A stretch of DNA of 30,291 bases from Oscillospiraceae bacterium. Lineage in GTDB: Bacteria > Bacillota > Clostridia > Oscillospirales > Ruminococcaceae. A program made the position numbers and the translations under genes. Below, piece after piece: positions 22,792-30,177 of the stretch (within the stretch, counting starts at the first letter, position 1; the number at the start of each line of letters is the position of its first letter). Below the pieces are notes generated by a model. That model worked only from the letters and a program-made list of their open reading frames with translations. It was not told the DNA's origin and did no database searches. The stretch is taken from positions 1 through 30,291 of the forward strand of contig JAGAUG010000008.1 in the NCBI GenBank assembly GCA_017828935.1, read 5' to 3'.

Positions 22792-23625
22792 CTATTTCGC
22801 ACCACGACGTTTAACAATAAATTTATCTGTTAAATTACGTTTCTTTCTTGTCTTATATCCAAGAGCAGGTTTACCCCAAGGAGTAACAGGTCCACTTCTT
22901 CCAATAGGAGCTTTTCCTTCTCCTCCTCCGTGAGGGTGATCACAAGGGTTCATAACAGAACCTCTAACTGTTGGTCTGATTCCCATATGTCTCTTTCTTC
23001 CCGCTTTACCAACGTGTACGTTCTCATGATCTGTGTTACCAACCTGACCAATAGTTGCCATACAACCAATTGGAACGTTTCTTAGCTCTCCAGAAGGAAG
23101 TCTAATAAGCGCAAACCCGTTTTCTTTAGCCATCAGCTGCGCCATTATTCCCGCACTCCTTGCTAACTGACCTCCCTTACCCGGTTTTAACTCAATATTA
23201 TGAATAAACGTACCTACTGGGATGAATTCTAACGCTAATGCGTTACCTGTTTTTATATCAGCGCCGTTGCCTGATTCAATAACATCTCCAACTTTTAAAT
23301 CGTTTGGAGCTAAAATATATCTTTTTTCTCCGTCTTGATATTCAACCAAAGCAATGTGAGCTGATCTGTTTGGGTCGTATTCCAACGTCAAAACTGTTGC
23401 TGGAACCCCAACTTTATCTCTTTTAAAATCTATAATACGATATTTTCTTCTACAACCGCCACCTTTGTGACGAACTGTTATACGACCTGTATTATTACGA
23501 CCAGAGTGTTTCTTTAGAGTAACTAAAAGACTTTTTTCTGGCTCAACTTTTGAAAGCTCTGAGTAATTAATAACTGTCATATGTCGTCTTGACGGTGTAG
23601 TTGGTTTATAACTCTTGATAGCCAT
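22792..23625 (-). CDS. rplB: 50S ribosomal protein uL2
   Basis: 277 residues, full length: MAIKSYKPTTPSRRHMTVIN, HSGRNNTGRITVRHKGGGCR, RRKYRIIDFKRDKVGVPATV, and the conserved RGSVMNPCDHPHGGGEGKAP with the catalytic-centre histidine. L2 sits at the peptidyl-transferase domain. ATG 23625 with aaaggggtggg upstream. Confidence 0.97.
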   Translation of the reverse strand: MAIKSYKPTTPSRRHMTVINYSELSKVEPEKSLLVTLKKHSGRNNTGRITVRHKGGGCRRKYRIIDFKRDKVGVPATVLTLEYDPNRSAHIALVEYQDGEKRYILAPNDLKVGDVIESGNGADIKTGNALALEFIPVGTFIHNIELKPGKGGQLARSAGIMAQLMAKENGFALIRLPSGELRNVPIGCMATIGQVGNTDHENVHVGKAGRKRHMGIRPTVRGSVMNPCDHPHGGGEGKAPIGRSGPVTPWGKPALGYKTRKKRNLTDKFIVKRRGAK

Positions 23626-23672
23626 TAAATTGGCCCACCCCTTTCTTTAAAATTTTTTATTAATTTATTTTA

Positions 23673-23966
23673 TTAATTCATATTTTCAAAAAATTCTATG
23701 CCTTTTGAGTCAGGCTTTAGTGTTACAATAGCTTTTTTCCAACTAGGAGTAAAGCCCTTGTTTGCACCAACACGCTTTTCTCTTCCGCGAACATTCATCG
23801 TGTTAACTTTATCAACTTTTACTCCAAAAAGTTGCTCTATTGCCTTACCAATTTCGATCTTGTTAGCGTCTTTGTCAACTTTAAAAGTATATTTTTTAAG
23901 AGCCATATTATTCATCGAAGATTCAGTAATAATAGGCTTAATTATAATATCGTGCGCTGTTTTCAT
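23673..23966 (-). CDS. rplW: 50S ribosomal protein uL23
   Basis: 97 residues: MKTAHDIIIKPIITESSMNN, YTFKVDKDANKIEIGKAIEQ, LFGVKVDKVNTMNVRGREKR. L23 surrounds the tunnel exit and docks SRP and chaperones. aaaggag before ATG 23966. 29 bp after rplD. Confidence 0.97.
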   Translation of the reverse strand: MKTAHDIIIKPIITESSMNNMALKKYTFKVDKDANKIEIGKAIEQLFGVKVDKVNTMNVRGREKRVGANKGFTPSWKKAIVTLKPDSKGIEFFENMN

Positions 23967-23995
23967 CCGTCTTCAACTCCTTTTTTATATTTCGC

Positions 23996-24625
23996 TTATA
24001 TTTGTTTATAAGTTTCTTCTATCTTGTTTATTGCATCTTTAACGATTATTAATTTTTCGTGGTTAAGTATGTCATAAACATTAATAGTATTAACTAAAGT
24101 CGTTGTTACACCAGGAATGTTAGCTGCACTCTTTTTAATTTTATTATCTGGCTCCGACATAACTATTAAAGTCTTTTTGTCTACTCCTAGTTTCGAAAGA
24201 ACTTCTATCATTTGTTTTGTTTTATATTCTTCAAAAGATAGCTTATCTAAAACAATAAAATTACTCGAAATAATTTTAGAAGATAGAGCAGACTTAAGAG
24301 CTAAACGTTTAACTTTTTTATTAATAGAGTAACTATAATCTCTTGGCTTTGGCCCTAGCGCAACGCCACCATGACGCCATTGAGGAGCTCTTATTGAACC
24401 TTGTCTTGCGTGACCAGTTCCTTTTTGTCTCCAAGGCTTCTTTCCTCCTCCTCTTACTTCGCTTCTTGTAAGAGTCGATTGAGTTCCTTGTCGTTGATTA
24501 GCCAAATAATTAACAACCGCCATATGCATCACGACTTTATTAGGTTTAATTCCAAAAATTGTTTCAGATAACTCCATCTTTGAAACAACTTTTCCATTCA
24601 TATCAAAAACATCTACCGTTGGCAT
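23996..24625 (-). CDS. rplD: 50S ribosomal protein uL4
   Basis: 209 residues: MPTVDVFDMNGKVVSKMELS, the extended arm RSEVRGGGKKPWRQKGTGHA and RQGSIRAPQWRHGGVALGPK that reaches the exit tunnel, then a globular domain. In E. coli L4 represses the S10 operon through its leader; a long leader is also present here at 25664-26080. agaaggga before ATG 24625. Confidence 0.97.
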   Translation of the reverse strand: MPTVDVFDMNGKVVSKMELSETIFGIKPNKVVMHMAVVNYLANQRQGTQSTLTRSEVRGGGKKPWRQKGTGHARQGSIRAPQWRHGGVALGPKPRDYSYSINKKVKRLALKSALSSKIISSNFIVLDKLSFEEYKTKQMIEVLSKLGVDKKTLIVMSEPDNKIKKSAANIPGVTTTLVNTINVYDILNHEKLIIVKDAINKIEETYKQI

Positions 24626-24642
24626 CTTAACATCTCCCTTCT

Positions 24643-25278
24643 TTAAGATTTTTTAACACTATCAGTAATATAAACTAATCCACCTTTTGGACCCGGAATA
24701 GCACCTTTTAAAACTAATAAATTATTTTCTAAATCAATTTTAACTATATTTAGGTTTTGAACTGTTACTCTTTCAGCTCCTAAGTGACCTGGCAACTTCT
24801 TGCCTTTCATAACTCTTGAAGGGTCACTACAAGCTCCCATAGAACCCGCGTGTCTAACAACTGGTCCACTACCGTGAGACTCTTTTAGTCTGTGGAAGTT
24901 CCATCTTTTTATAGCTCCAGCGTAACCTTTACCTTTACTTGTTCCAACAACGTCAACGCTGCTTCCAACTTCAAACGAGTCAACTTTTATAATATCTCCG
25001 ATATTAAAGTCGCTACAGTTATCTAGCCTAAACTCTCTCAATTCTTTTTTGAGAGCCAAATCATATTTTGAAAAATGGCCTTTTAAAGGTTTATTAACAG
25101 TCTTTGGTCTTGCGTCTCCAAAACCAACTTGAAGAGCTTCATAGCCGTCGTTCTCTATTGTCTTTTTTTGAGTAACAACACAAGGCCCTGCCTCAACAAC
25201 AGTAACTGGGATCACTTTTCCAGTTTCATCAAAAAGCTGTGTCATTCCAACCTTCTTGCCAATTATACATTTTTTCAT
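24643..25278 (-). CDS. rplC: 50S ribosomal protein uL3
   Basis: 211 residues from ATG 25278: MKKCIIGKKVGMTQLFDETG, VTVVEAGPCVVTQKKT, GTSKGKGYAGAIKRWNFHRL, SHGSGPVVRHAGSMGACSDP. L3 is an early 50S assembly protein. aaggagg lies 9 nt upstream; the frame continues further 5' but without family support. Confidence 0.97.
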   Translation of the reverse strand: MKKCIIGKKVGMTQLFDETGKVIPVTVVEAGPCVVTQKKTIENDGYEALQVGFGDARPKTVNKPLKGHFSKYDLALKKELREFRLDNCSDFNIGDIIKVDSFEVGSSVDVVGTSKGKGYAGAIKRWNFHRLKESHGSGPVVRHAGSMGACSDPSRVMKGKKLPGHLGAERVTVQNLNIVKIDLENNLLVLKGAIPGPKGGLVYITDSVKKS

Positions 25279-25325
25279 AGTTAATTTCCTCCTTAGGTTA
25301 TTGGTTGAATCTCTCAACATGACCC

Positions 25326-25357
25326 TCTAGATAAACTAAATCATTTTAGCATCTAGA
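25326..25357 (-). repeat. Stem-loop over the rpsJ stop codon
   Basis: tctagat (25326-25332) pairs with atctaga (25351-25357), and ctaaa/tttag pairs inside. It spans the rpsJ stop and lies 5' of the rplC SD. No T run follows in the operon direction. It may be a processing or coupling structure, or chance in AT-rich DNA. Confidence 0.4.
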
Positions 25358-25663
25358 CACTAATTCGATATCAATCCCAGCAGGTAGCTCTAAACTAGAC
25401 AAAGCTTTTACTGCTTCTTCCGTTGGTTTAATAATATCGATTAATCTTTTATGGGTTCTCATCTCAAATTGTTCACGACTGTCTTTGTGTTTGTGAACAG
25501 ATCTAAGAATCGTTATGACCTCTTTTTTTGTTGGCAACGGTACTGGTCCAGAAACTCTAACACCGTAACGTTTAATCATATCAACTATTTTTTGAGCCGA
25601 CATATCAACTACTTCGTGATCATAACCTTTTATTTTTACCCTCATTTTTTGTTGAGCTGCCAT
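25346..25663 (-). CDS. rpsJ: 30S ribosomal protein uS10
   Basis: 105 residues: KMRVKIKGYDHEVVDMSAQK, YGVRVSGPVPLPTKKEVITI, RSVHKHKDSREQFEMRTHKR, ending ELPAGIDIELVSRC. S10 belongs to the 30S head and also pairs with NusB in antitermination. taaggaggcgg precedes ATG 25663. First gene of the supercluster, behind the long leader. Confidence 0.97.
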   Translation of the reverse strand: MAAQQKMRVKIKGYDHEVVDMSAQKIVDMIKRYGVRVSGPVPLPTKKEVITILRSVHKHKDSREQFEMRTHKRLIDIIKPTEEAVKALSSLELPAGIDIELVSRC

Positions 25664-26080
25664 TATTAACCGCCTCCTTAATATATTTTTTATTATTAGG
25701 ATAACGACTGTGAGTTTTTTGTTTTCTCTAAAAATCTAAATAATTAAAACCTAGCCTGGTGTTTCATAATTTTATATAAAAAAACGGATAACTCATTACA
25801 CAAACTCAGCCAAATAAAAAACAGCTAAATCCATATAAAACTAGTTTATCCGACAAACACTTTGGTTGTTTTCTTACGCAACTATTTTAATACAAAAAAC
25901 TTTGCGTCTACTCACCACATAACTATAAGCTATGAGAAAACATAATTGAAATTCACACTTAATTAATTTAAAATAATCAACTATAATTTTTATATTATTT
26001 ATTATTTTAAATCTTTAGCGAAAATTACCTGATAAAATCAGCAACCTCTCGCGTCATCGCACAAATATATACAGCCATAC
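25664..26080 (-). promoter_or_regulatory. Long structured leader of the S10 operon
   Basis: Between the promoter (26087-26115) and rpsJ lie about 415 nt without a credible ORF. On the RNA, near the 5' end, gcgaga pairs with tttcgc around an inner ctgat/atcag hairpin; further on acgcaa pairs with ttgcgt; then comes the attenuator-like stem at 25778-25852; after that there is AT-rich sequence to the SD. A leader this long with several helices suggests feedback control, perhaps by L4 as in other bacteria, but I do not recognise a known leader family. Confidence 0.65.
25778..25852 (-). terminator. Attenuator-like terminator in the S10 leader
   Basis: On the minus strand CGGATAAACT pairs with GAGTTATCCG (one bulge), extended by atttagc/gctgagt inside, and is followed by seven T (25778-25784). 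It lies about 115 nt before rpsJ and after the promoter, so it would stop transcription of the operon unless read through or refolded. Confidence 0.6.
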
Positions 26081-26086
26081 CATTAA

Positions 26087-26115
26087 ATTATACCATATAC
26101 ATTTATAAATTTCAA
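26087..26115 (-). promoter_or_regulatory. Sigma-A promoter of the S10-spc-alpha operon
   Basis: Minus strand: -35 TTGAAA (26110-26115), 17-nt spacer, -10 TATAAT (26087-26092) preceded by TGG, an extended -10. A/T tracts just upstream of the -35 could serve as an UP element for the alpha subunit. Confidence 0.85.
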
Positions 26116-26140
26116 GCTTTTTTTTAAAAAATTAAAATTC

Positions 26141-26181
26141 GTTATTTTATCTAATATTATATATATTTTTTATAAAATAAC
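26141..26181 (-). terminator. Terminator after the zinc-ribbon lipoprotein gene
   Basis: gttattttat and ataaaataac are exact 10-bp complements; the minus-strand tail contains U-rich stretches (gaattttaatttttt). It lies 19 bp past the stop at 26200. The stem is pure AT apart from its ends, so efficiency is uncertain. Confidence 0.5.
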
Positions 26182-26199
26182 AACAAGCATTAAATCTAA

Positions 26200-26544
26200 T
26201 TATTTTTCTTCAGTATCTGAAAGCGACGGCGAATAAGATCTTAAATATTCTTCGTTTTGAGTTTCTTGAGTTTCTTCTGATGAAGATATTATGTTATTAA
26301 CCTCTTGACAAGGCTTACATACGTCTATATCTTCTTCTTTTAATTTATCGCCACAAACACTACAATACCTAACGTTTTTTTCTTCTAATGAATTATTATT
26401 AGTATCAGTATCTCCTATAATTTCATCACCAAAGCTTAAATTAGTATCATCATCTTTTTTATAACAACCAATAAAACAAGATGATATTAAAGCAGTAAAT
26501 AACACTATTTTATAAAAATTATTTTCAAAAATCTTCTTATACAT
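26200..26544 (-). CDS. Predicted lipoprotein with a zinc-ribbon-like cysteine cluster
   Basis: 114 residues. A basic start and hydrophobic stretch lead to ISSCFIGC (C23 and C27); FIGC27 or ISSC23 could be the lipobox. Then KKDDDTNLSFGDE, a motif shared with two other lipoproteins nearby, an acidic linker, and C61-x2-C64 / C76-x2-C79 (YCSVCGDKL ... CKPC), the layout of a zinc ribbon. The tail is acidic and serine-rich. Zinc ribbons are normally cytoplasmic, so placing one outside the membrane is odd. ATG 26544 is chosen (aaggag upstream); a TTG one codon earlier is open. No homologue recognised. Confidence 0.65.
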   Translation of the reverse strand: MYKKIFENNFYKIVLFTALISSCFIGCYKKDDDTNLSFGDEIIGDTDTNNNSLEEKNVRYCSVCGDKLKEEDIDVCKPCQEVNNIISSSEETQETQNEEYLRSYSPSLSDTEEK

Positions 26545-26606
26545 CAATTTATACTCCTTTTTTTAAATAGCGCAGGACACTCTCACGAAAAATTTTCTTG
26601 TGATAG

Positions 26607-26702
26607 CTCAACAAGATACAGTATTGTCATTTAGTACACAAACACGTTTTGGATTTATTTGAAATACTCAAAAAATATGATGTTATTACTGTTGATAGTT
26701 AG
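26607..26702 (+). pseudogene. Possible gene remnant in the 264-nt gap
   Basis: Between stops, one plus-strand frame reads LNKIQYCHLVHKHVLDLF and EILKKYDVITVDS, which looks protein-like rather than random for such AT-rich DNA. There is no start codon or SD at its 5' end and no extension. I cannot name the family. The rest of this gap (26545-26808) shows only a small hairpin near 26583-26604. Confidence 0.25.
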
Positions 26703-26808
26703 ATAAATACTAGGTCGTTAATTTTATGTTTTATTGACTTCCATAAGAATACCCTAAAATATCGCTCTATTTTTTGTTATTTATTTATATAATTATTAAA
26801 CAAAATTT

Positions 26809-27507
26809 TTATTTTATAAAACATACTCGGTCAATTACATAATCAGAATTTTCTATTTCTTTAAAATACTCCCATTTTGAAACATCTATTTTTATATTAT
26901 TATAAGAATTTATTTGCTTTATTAAATCTCTTACAAAATCTCTTAATCCCTCTTGGATACCAGTACATACGGCCAAAGACAAAAAGTTTTTATAAATACA
27001 ATCTTTTTTTAAGCCGTCTACGTCTATTATATTTATTACTCCAGTATCTCTATCGTAAGTAATATTTTCTAAATGAATATCCGGAAAAACCCAAGTTTCT
27101 ATTTCGTCGCTTTTGTCTCTCTCAAAAAAATCTTTATATTCTTCACTTCCTGCTAATAATCTACTAAATACGTTGATATCTCCCTTTTTTTTATATACAG
27201 ATTCGTACTCCGATACTTTATTGTTTTTATCTTGATTAAATATATAATCAAAAAACTTAGCTAATTCTGAGATTATATACTCTCTTTCGTCATCCGTCAA
27301 ATTCTGATTTGATCCATCAAGCAAACTTTTTCCTGCATACTCTTCAACAATGTATTTTTCTTTTATTTTGCATATTTTTGGCACTCTTACATTTCCATCA
27401 TAATATTTTATATCAGCGTAAAATTTTTGTAGCTCATCATAGACTTCTTGTTTTTCTTCTGTCCATTCAAGTAAACTATCTTCGTCCAATCTTTTCGGAA
27501 TTTTCAC
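26809..27507 (-). CDS. APH/protein-kinase-like domain, separated from a lipoprotein start by one in-frame TAA
   Basis: 232 residues from the first possible start (GTG 27507), but the frame is open back to 27579 and that stretch encodes kinase sequence: PIGVGSFFFVFLARDSKGNK, then YVVKIPK with the beta-3 lysine. Further on: hinge-like KYIVEEYAGKSL, catalytic loop FPDIHLENITYD (D143, N148) and INIIDVDG (D162, D164) as the metal site. So all catalytic motifs survive. No ATG, GTG or TTG lies between the TAA (27580-27582) and GTG 27507, and starting at that GTG would lose the nucleotide loop. The gene is therefore best read as the 3' part of a lipoprotein-kinase gene broken by a nonsense codon, or read through. 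The third loop glycine is phenylalanine. Confidence 0.6.
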   Translation of the reverse strand: MKIPKRLDEDSLLEWTEEKQEVYDELQKFYADIKYYDGNVRVPKICKIKEKYIVEEYAGKSLLDGSNQNLTDDEREYIISELAKFFDYIFNQDKNNKVSEYESVYKKKGDINVFSRLLAGSEEYKDFFERDKSDEIETWVFPDIHLENITYDRDTGVINIIDVDGLKKDCIYKNFLSLAVCTGIQEGLRDFVRDLIKQINSYNNIKIDVSKWEYFKEIENSDYVIDRVCFIK

Positions 27508-27579
27508 AACATACTTATTGCCCTTTGAGTCTCTAGCTAAAAAAACGAAAAAAAAAGAACCTACTCCAATCGGACTTTC

Positions 27580-27783
27580 TTATTCTAAGATATAATCCGC
27601 CTCGCTTAATTCTTCAATAATTTCTGGCGAAAGCCTATTATCTTTATAAACATCAAGACTATCATTATCACCATAACTAAGATCTAATTCATCTTCTACT
27701 TTTGACCCAAAACAATTAATAAAACATGAACTAATCGCTACAGTACTTGATAAAGTAATCGCAAATAACTTTTTTAAATTCAT
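27580..27783 (-). CDS. Lipoprotein N-terminal segment, in frame with the downstream kinase domain
   Basis: 67 residues: basic start, hydrophobic 6-19, then ISSCFINC (C20, C24; ISSC20 is the better lipobox), then VEDELDLSYGDND, the same motif as in the other two lipoproteins. The end IIEELSEADYILE is followed by TAA and then, in the same frame, by ESPIGVGS of the kinase domain; DYILE-x-ESPIG would be a normal lead-in to a kinase. A consensus promoter stands upstream at 27845-27873. As a stand-alone product it would be a very short lipoprotein. Confidence 0.6.
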   Translation of the reverse strand: MNLKKLFAITLSSTVAISSCFINCFGSKVEDELDLSYGDNDSLDVYKDNRLSPEIIEELSEADYILE

Positions 27784-27844
27784 ATACTCTAAATATCTCC
27801 ATATTATTTTAATAAATAATTATAATAAATAAATAACAATATAT

Positions 27845-27873
27845 ATTATAACATATCAAAAATAAAAAGTCAA
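27845..27873 (-). promoter_or_regulatory. Sigma-A promoter of the lipoprotein-kinase gene
   Basis: Minus strand: -35 TTGACT (27868-27873), 17-nt spacer, -10 TATAAT (27845-27850). A consensus-like promoter of this quality suggests that the interrupted gene is still transcribed. Confidence 0.8.
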
Positions 27874-27943
27874 TAGGCAAATAAATATTTCTTAACACGT
27901 ATCGTGTTTGTTTTACATGTTGTTTTACAAAAACAAAACAAAT

Positions 27944-27969
27944 ACAGGCCTTAAAAGTTTAAAGCCTGT
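27944..27969 (-). terminator. Terminator after the GLUG lipoprotein gene
   Basis: acaggc (27944-27949) pairs with gcctgt (27964-27969), extended by inner tt/aa pairing, 31 bp past the stop at 28000. The minus-strand tail is T-rich but broken by G (tatttgttttgttttt). Confidence 0.7.
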
Positions 27970-27999
27970 CTTGTTTTTGATTTTATAATTATATATATA

Positions 28000-30033
28000 T
28001 TATTTTATTAAATACTGCGGGTATTTTTTGTTCCACTGCTCCACAGTTAGAGAAGTCACTTCACCTTCTTTAATGTCTTCTACATTCGTCATTATACCAT
28101 CTTTTTTTATTTTAAAACCACTACCTCTTAAATAATAACAATCTTTTACGGATTTCATGTTATGACCACAAACTACATTATATCGCAGTGTTGAATCTAA
28201 TCCATAATCTCCTAACTTTGTTTTCTCTGTTTTACACTCTACTCTTCCAACTTTACAATTCACGATATTACTATGGTTAAGCCCACATATTCCGCCTATG
28301 TTATTATAAACCATTCCACTATCTTCACCTGTTATATTTAGTATAATTTTATCAACAAAACATCCACTAATACTTCCAAGATTAAACGCAGCAATTGGAG
28401 CTAAATTAATCTCCCTACCTGATATTTCAAACCGAGAATTTTTAACAATAACATTTTTAATTTCTGCTCCACGATCATCCCAATTCCCTACTGCTCCAAA
28501 AAGACCAACACAAAGATCGTTTCTATTTTCTATATATCCATTTTCTTCATAAGCACCTTCTTCTTTACACCACAATCCACTTATCGTTTTATTATTTCCA
28601 TTAAATCGTCCAACATAAGGTGTCATCAAATCCTTTCCAATAGGAGTCCATTTCATAAGCTTTTTATAATCTATATTTCCTGTAATATCGCCTTCATTAA
28701 CATTAATATCCGCCGTCAAAACCGCGTTAACATCTTCATGACCACTATTTACATACTCTGCAAACCAATACAAATTTCCTGCGTTAGAGATTTGATAAAC
28801 TCCGTCAACAAACTCAGCCGGTTGATATTTACCGTCAGCACTTACTCCGTTAGCATTATAATTAACATTTAAATCAATATCACCCATCTGTATTACTAGT
28901 ATTCTATGAGGCTCAGCAAACGAACCTTCAAAAGCTATTTCATTTTGACCAGGAATATTCTGTTTACTTTTAGTACCGTAATTCGCTCCAATATTAAACA
29001 TGTTATCATTAATATCTTTTTCAACTACATAAGAACAATTAATTATTTCCCCATTATCTTTGTCTCCACAAATATGACCTATCAAGGCACCTTGTTCTTT
29101 GTCTTGAATAACACATTCTACAAAAGTTTCACTATCTATTATACTACCACTATCAACAAGTACTCCACAAAGTCCTCCTACTATAACTTTTTTTGCAGAA
29201 CATATTTTTACTATACTACTACACGCTTCAACTCTAGAACCATCATTATTTCCTAATATTCCTCCAGCAGAATACGGTATTTCATTCATCGTATTATCGT
29301 TAAACAAAACATTATTTGCCTGACAATTAGATATCGTTGCTCCATAAGCATCTCCTGAAATAGCACCCACATATACTTCCTTATTGTCTATATCACTTGC
29401 TACAAAAAAAGAACTTTCGATAATTACATCGTGAATATTTGCACCATTACCAAGCGAACCAAATAAACCAGAGAAAGCTGCCCACTGATCTGTTGTAGTA
29501 ACTACTTGATATATACCTGTTATAGTATGATTATTGCCATCAAACTCTCCTTTGTAACATCCGTATTTATTTCCAATAGATACCCAATTCTTAACACTAT
29601 TTATAAACTGATCATCTGGAGAATTCCTCACTACAACTTGAGCTAAAAATTTATTATCAAAATCATTTTGACTCAATCCCCATTGAACATTAATATCAGC
29701 TGTTAAAACCGCGTCAACGTCTTCATGACCACTATTTACATACTCTGCAAACCAATACAAATTTCCTGCGTTAGCGATTTGATAAACTCCGTCAACAAGC
29801 TCAGCCGGTTGATATTTACCGTCAGCACTTACTCCGTTAGCGTTATAATTAACGCCGTTGCCTCCTTCTGATAAATCCAAATTTGGCTCCAATTCATCAC
29901 TAAAACTCAAATTAGAATCTTTATCTTTTAAAGCCAACTCATCTTTCTTAGAACAAGCAACTAAGATCAAAGATACCATTGCAGTTGATAAAACCGCTAT
30001 TGGCAAATTTTTTTTAAAAAACTTATCATTCAT
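28000..30033 (-). CDS. Large GLUG-repeat lipoprotein
   Basis: 677 residues. Signal with lipobox LVAC27 (SLILVACSKKDE), then DSNLSFSDELEPNLDLSEGG, the motif shared with the small lipoproteins. Two tandem halves each begin VNYNANGVSADGKYQPAE, then DGVYQIxNAGNLYWFAEYVN and LTADINV, then a WxxIGN/WTPIGK segment with FxGNNxTI, followed by GLUG-type repeats (SGLFGSLG, GGILGNN, GGLCGV; VGLFGAVG, GGICGLN). It probably forms a surface beta-solenoid. It has the same architecture as the protein at 8176-9186. ATG 30033 chosen; ATG 30045 and TTG 30042 lie on or too near the aaggg SD. Confidence 0.8.
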   Translation of the reverse strand: MNDKFFKKNLPIAVLSTAMVSLILVACSKKDELALKDKDSNLSFSDELEPNLDLSEGGNGVNYNANGVSADGKYQPAELVDGVYQIANAGNLYWFAEYVNSGHEDVDAVLTADINVQWGLSQNDFDNKFLAQVVVRNSPDDQFINSVKNWVSIGNKYGCYKGEFDGNNHTITGIYQVVTTTDQWAAFSGLFGSLGNGANIHDVIIESSFFVASDIDNKEVYVGAISGDAYGATISNCQANNVLFNDNTMNEIPYSAGGILGNNDGSRVEACSSIVKICSAKKVIVGGLCGVLVDSGSIIDSETFVECVIQDKEQGALIGHICGDKDNGEIINCSYVVEKDINDNMFNIGANYGTKSKQNIPGQNEIAFEGSFAEPHRILVIQMGDIDLNVNYNANGVSADGKYQPAEFVDGVYQISNAGNLYWFAEYVNSGHEDVNAVLTADINVNEGDITGNIDYKKLMKWTPIGKDLMTPYVGRFNGNNKTISGLWCKEEGAYEENGYIENRNDLCVGLFGAVGNWDDRGAEIKNVIVKNSRFEISGREINLAPIAAFNLGSISGCFVDKIILNITGEDSGMVYNNIGGICGLNHSNIVNCKVGRVECKTEKTKLGDYGLDSTLRYNVVCGHNMKSVKDCYYLRGSGFKIKKDGIMTNVEDIKEGEVTSLTVEQWNKKYPQYLIK
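28701..28866. repeat. 166-bp direct repeat, copy 2 (C-terminal half of the GLUG lipoprotein)
   Basis: Nearly identical at DNA level to 29688-29853, with about ten differences by eye, many silent or conservative. It encodes the YNANGVSADGK ... LTADINV module at the start of the second half. Confidence 0.9.
29688..29853. repeat. 166-bp direct repeat, copy 1 (N-terminal half of the GLUG lipoprotein)
   Basis: Partner of 28701-28866, 987 bp apart, same length and orientation. The flanking GLUG portions of the two halves are much less alike, so this module was duplicated or converted recently. Confidence 0.9.
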
Positions 30034-30091
30034 GTTTTTCAACATCCCTTCATTAATTTTTATCTCAGTTTTTATAACCGAGTATATTTAT

Positions 30092-30120
30092 ATTATAATT
30101 CATCTAAATCAAAATTTCAA
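30092..30120 (-). promoter_or_regulatory. Sigma-A promoter of the GLUG lipoprotein gene
   Basis: Minus strand: -35 TTGAAA (30115-30120), 17-nt spacer, -10 TATAAT (30092-30097), between the tRNA terminator and the gene. Confidence 0.75.
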
Positions 30121-30138
30121 TACTTAAATTCAACAAAA

Positions 30139-30165
30139 AGCTCTCGGAAGGAACTTCCGAGAGCT
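30139..30165 (-). terminator. Terminator after tRNA-Asn
   Basis: A perfect 12-bp stem agctctcggaag / cttccgagagct with a 3-nt loop, followed on the minus strand by five T (30134-30138). Confidence 0.9.
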
Positions 30166-30177
30166 AAAAACAATTCA

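Noticed and set aside
26809..27783. Reassigned stop code (TAA read as an amino acid)
   Set aside because: Many other genes here end properly at TAA, including ribosomal proteins such as rplP and rpmJ.
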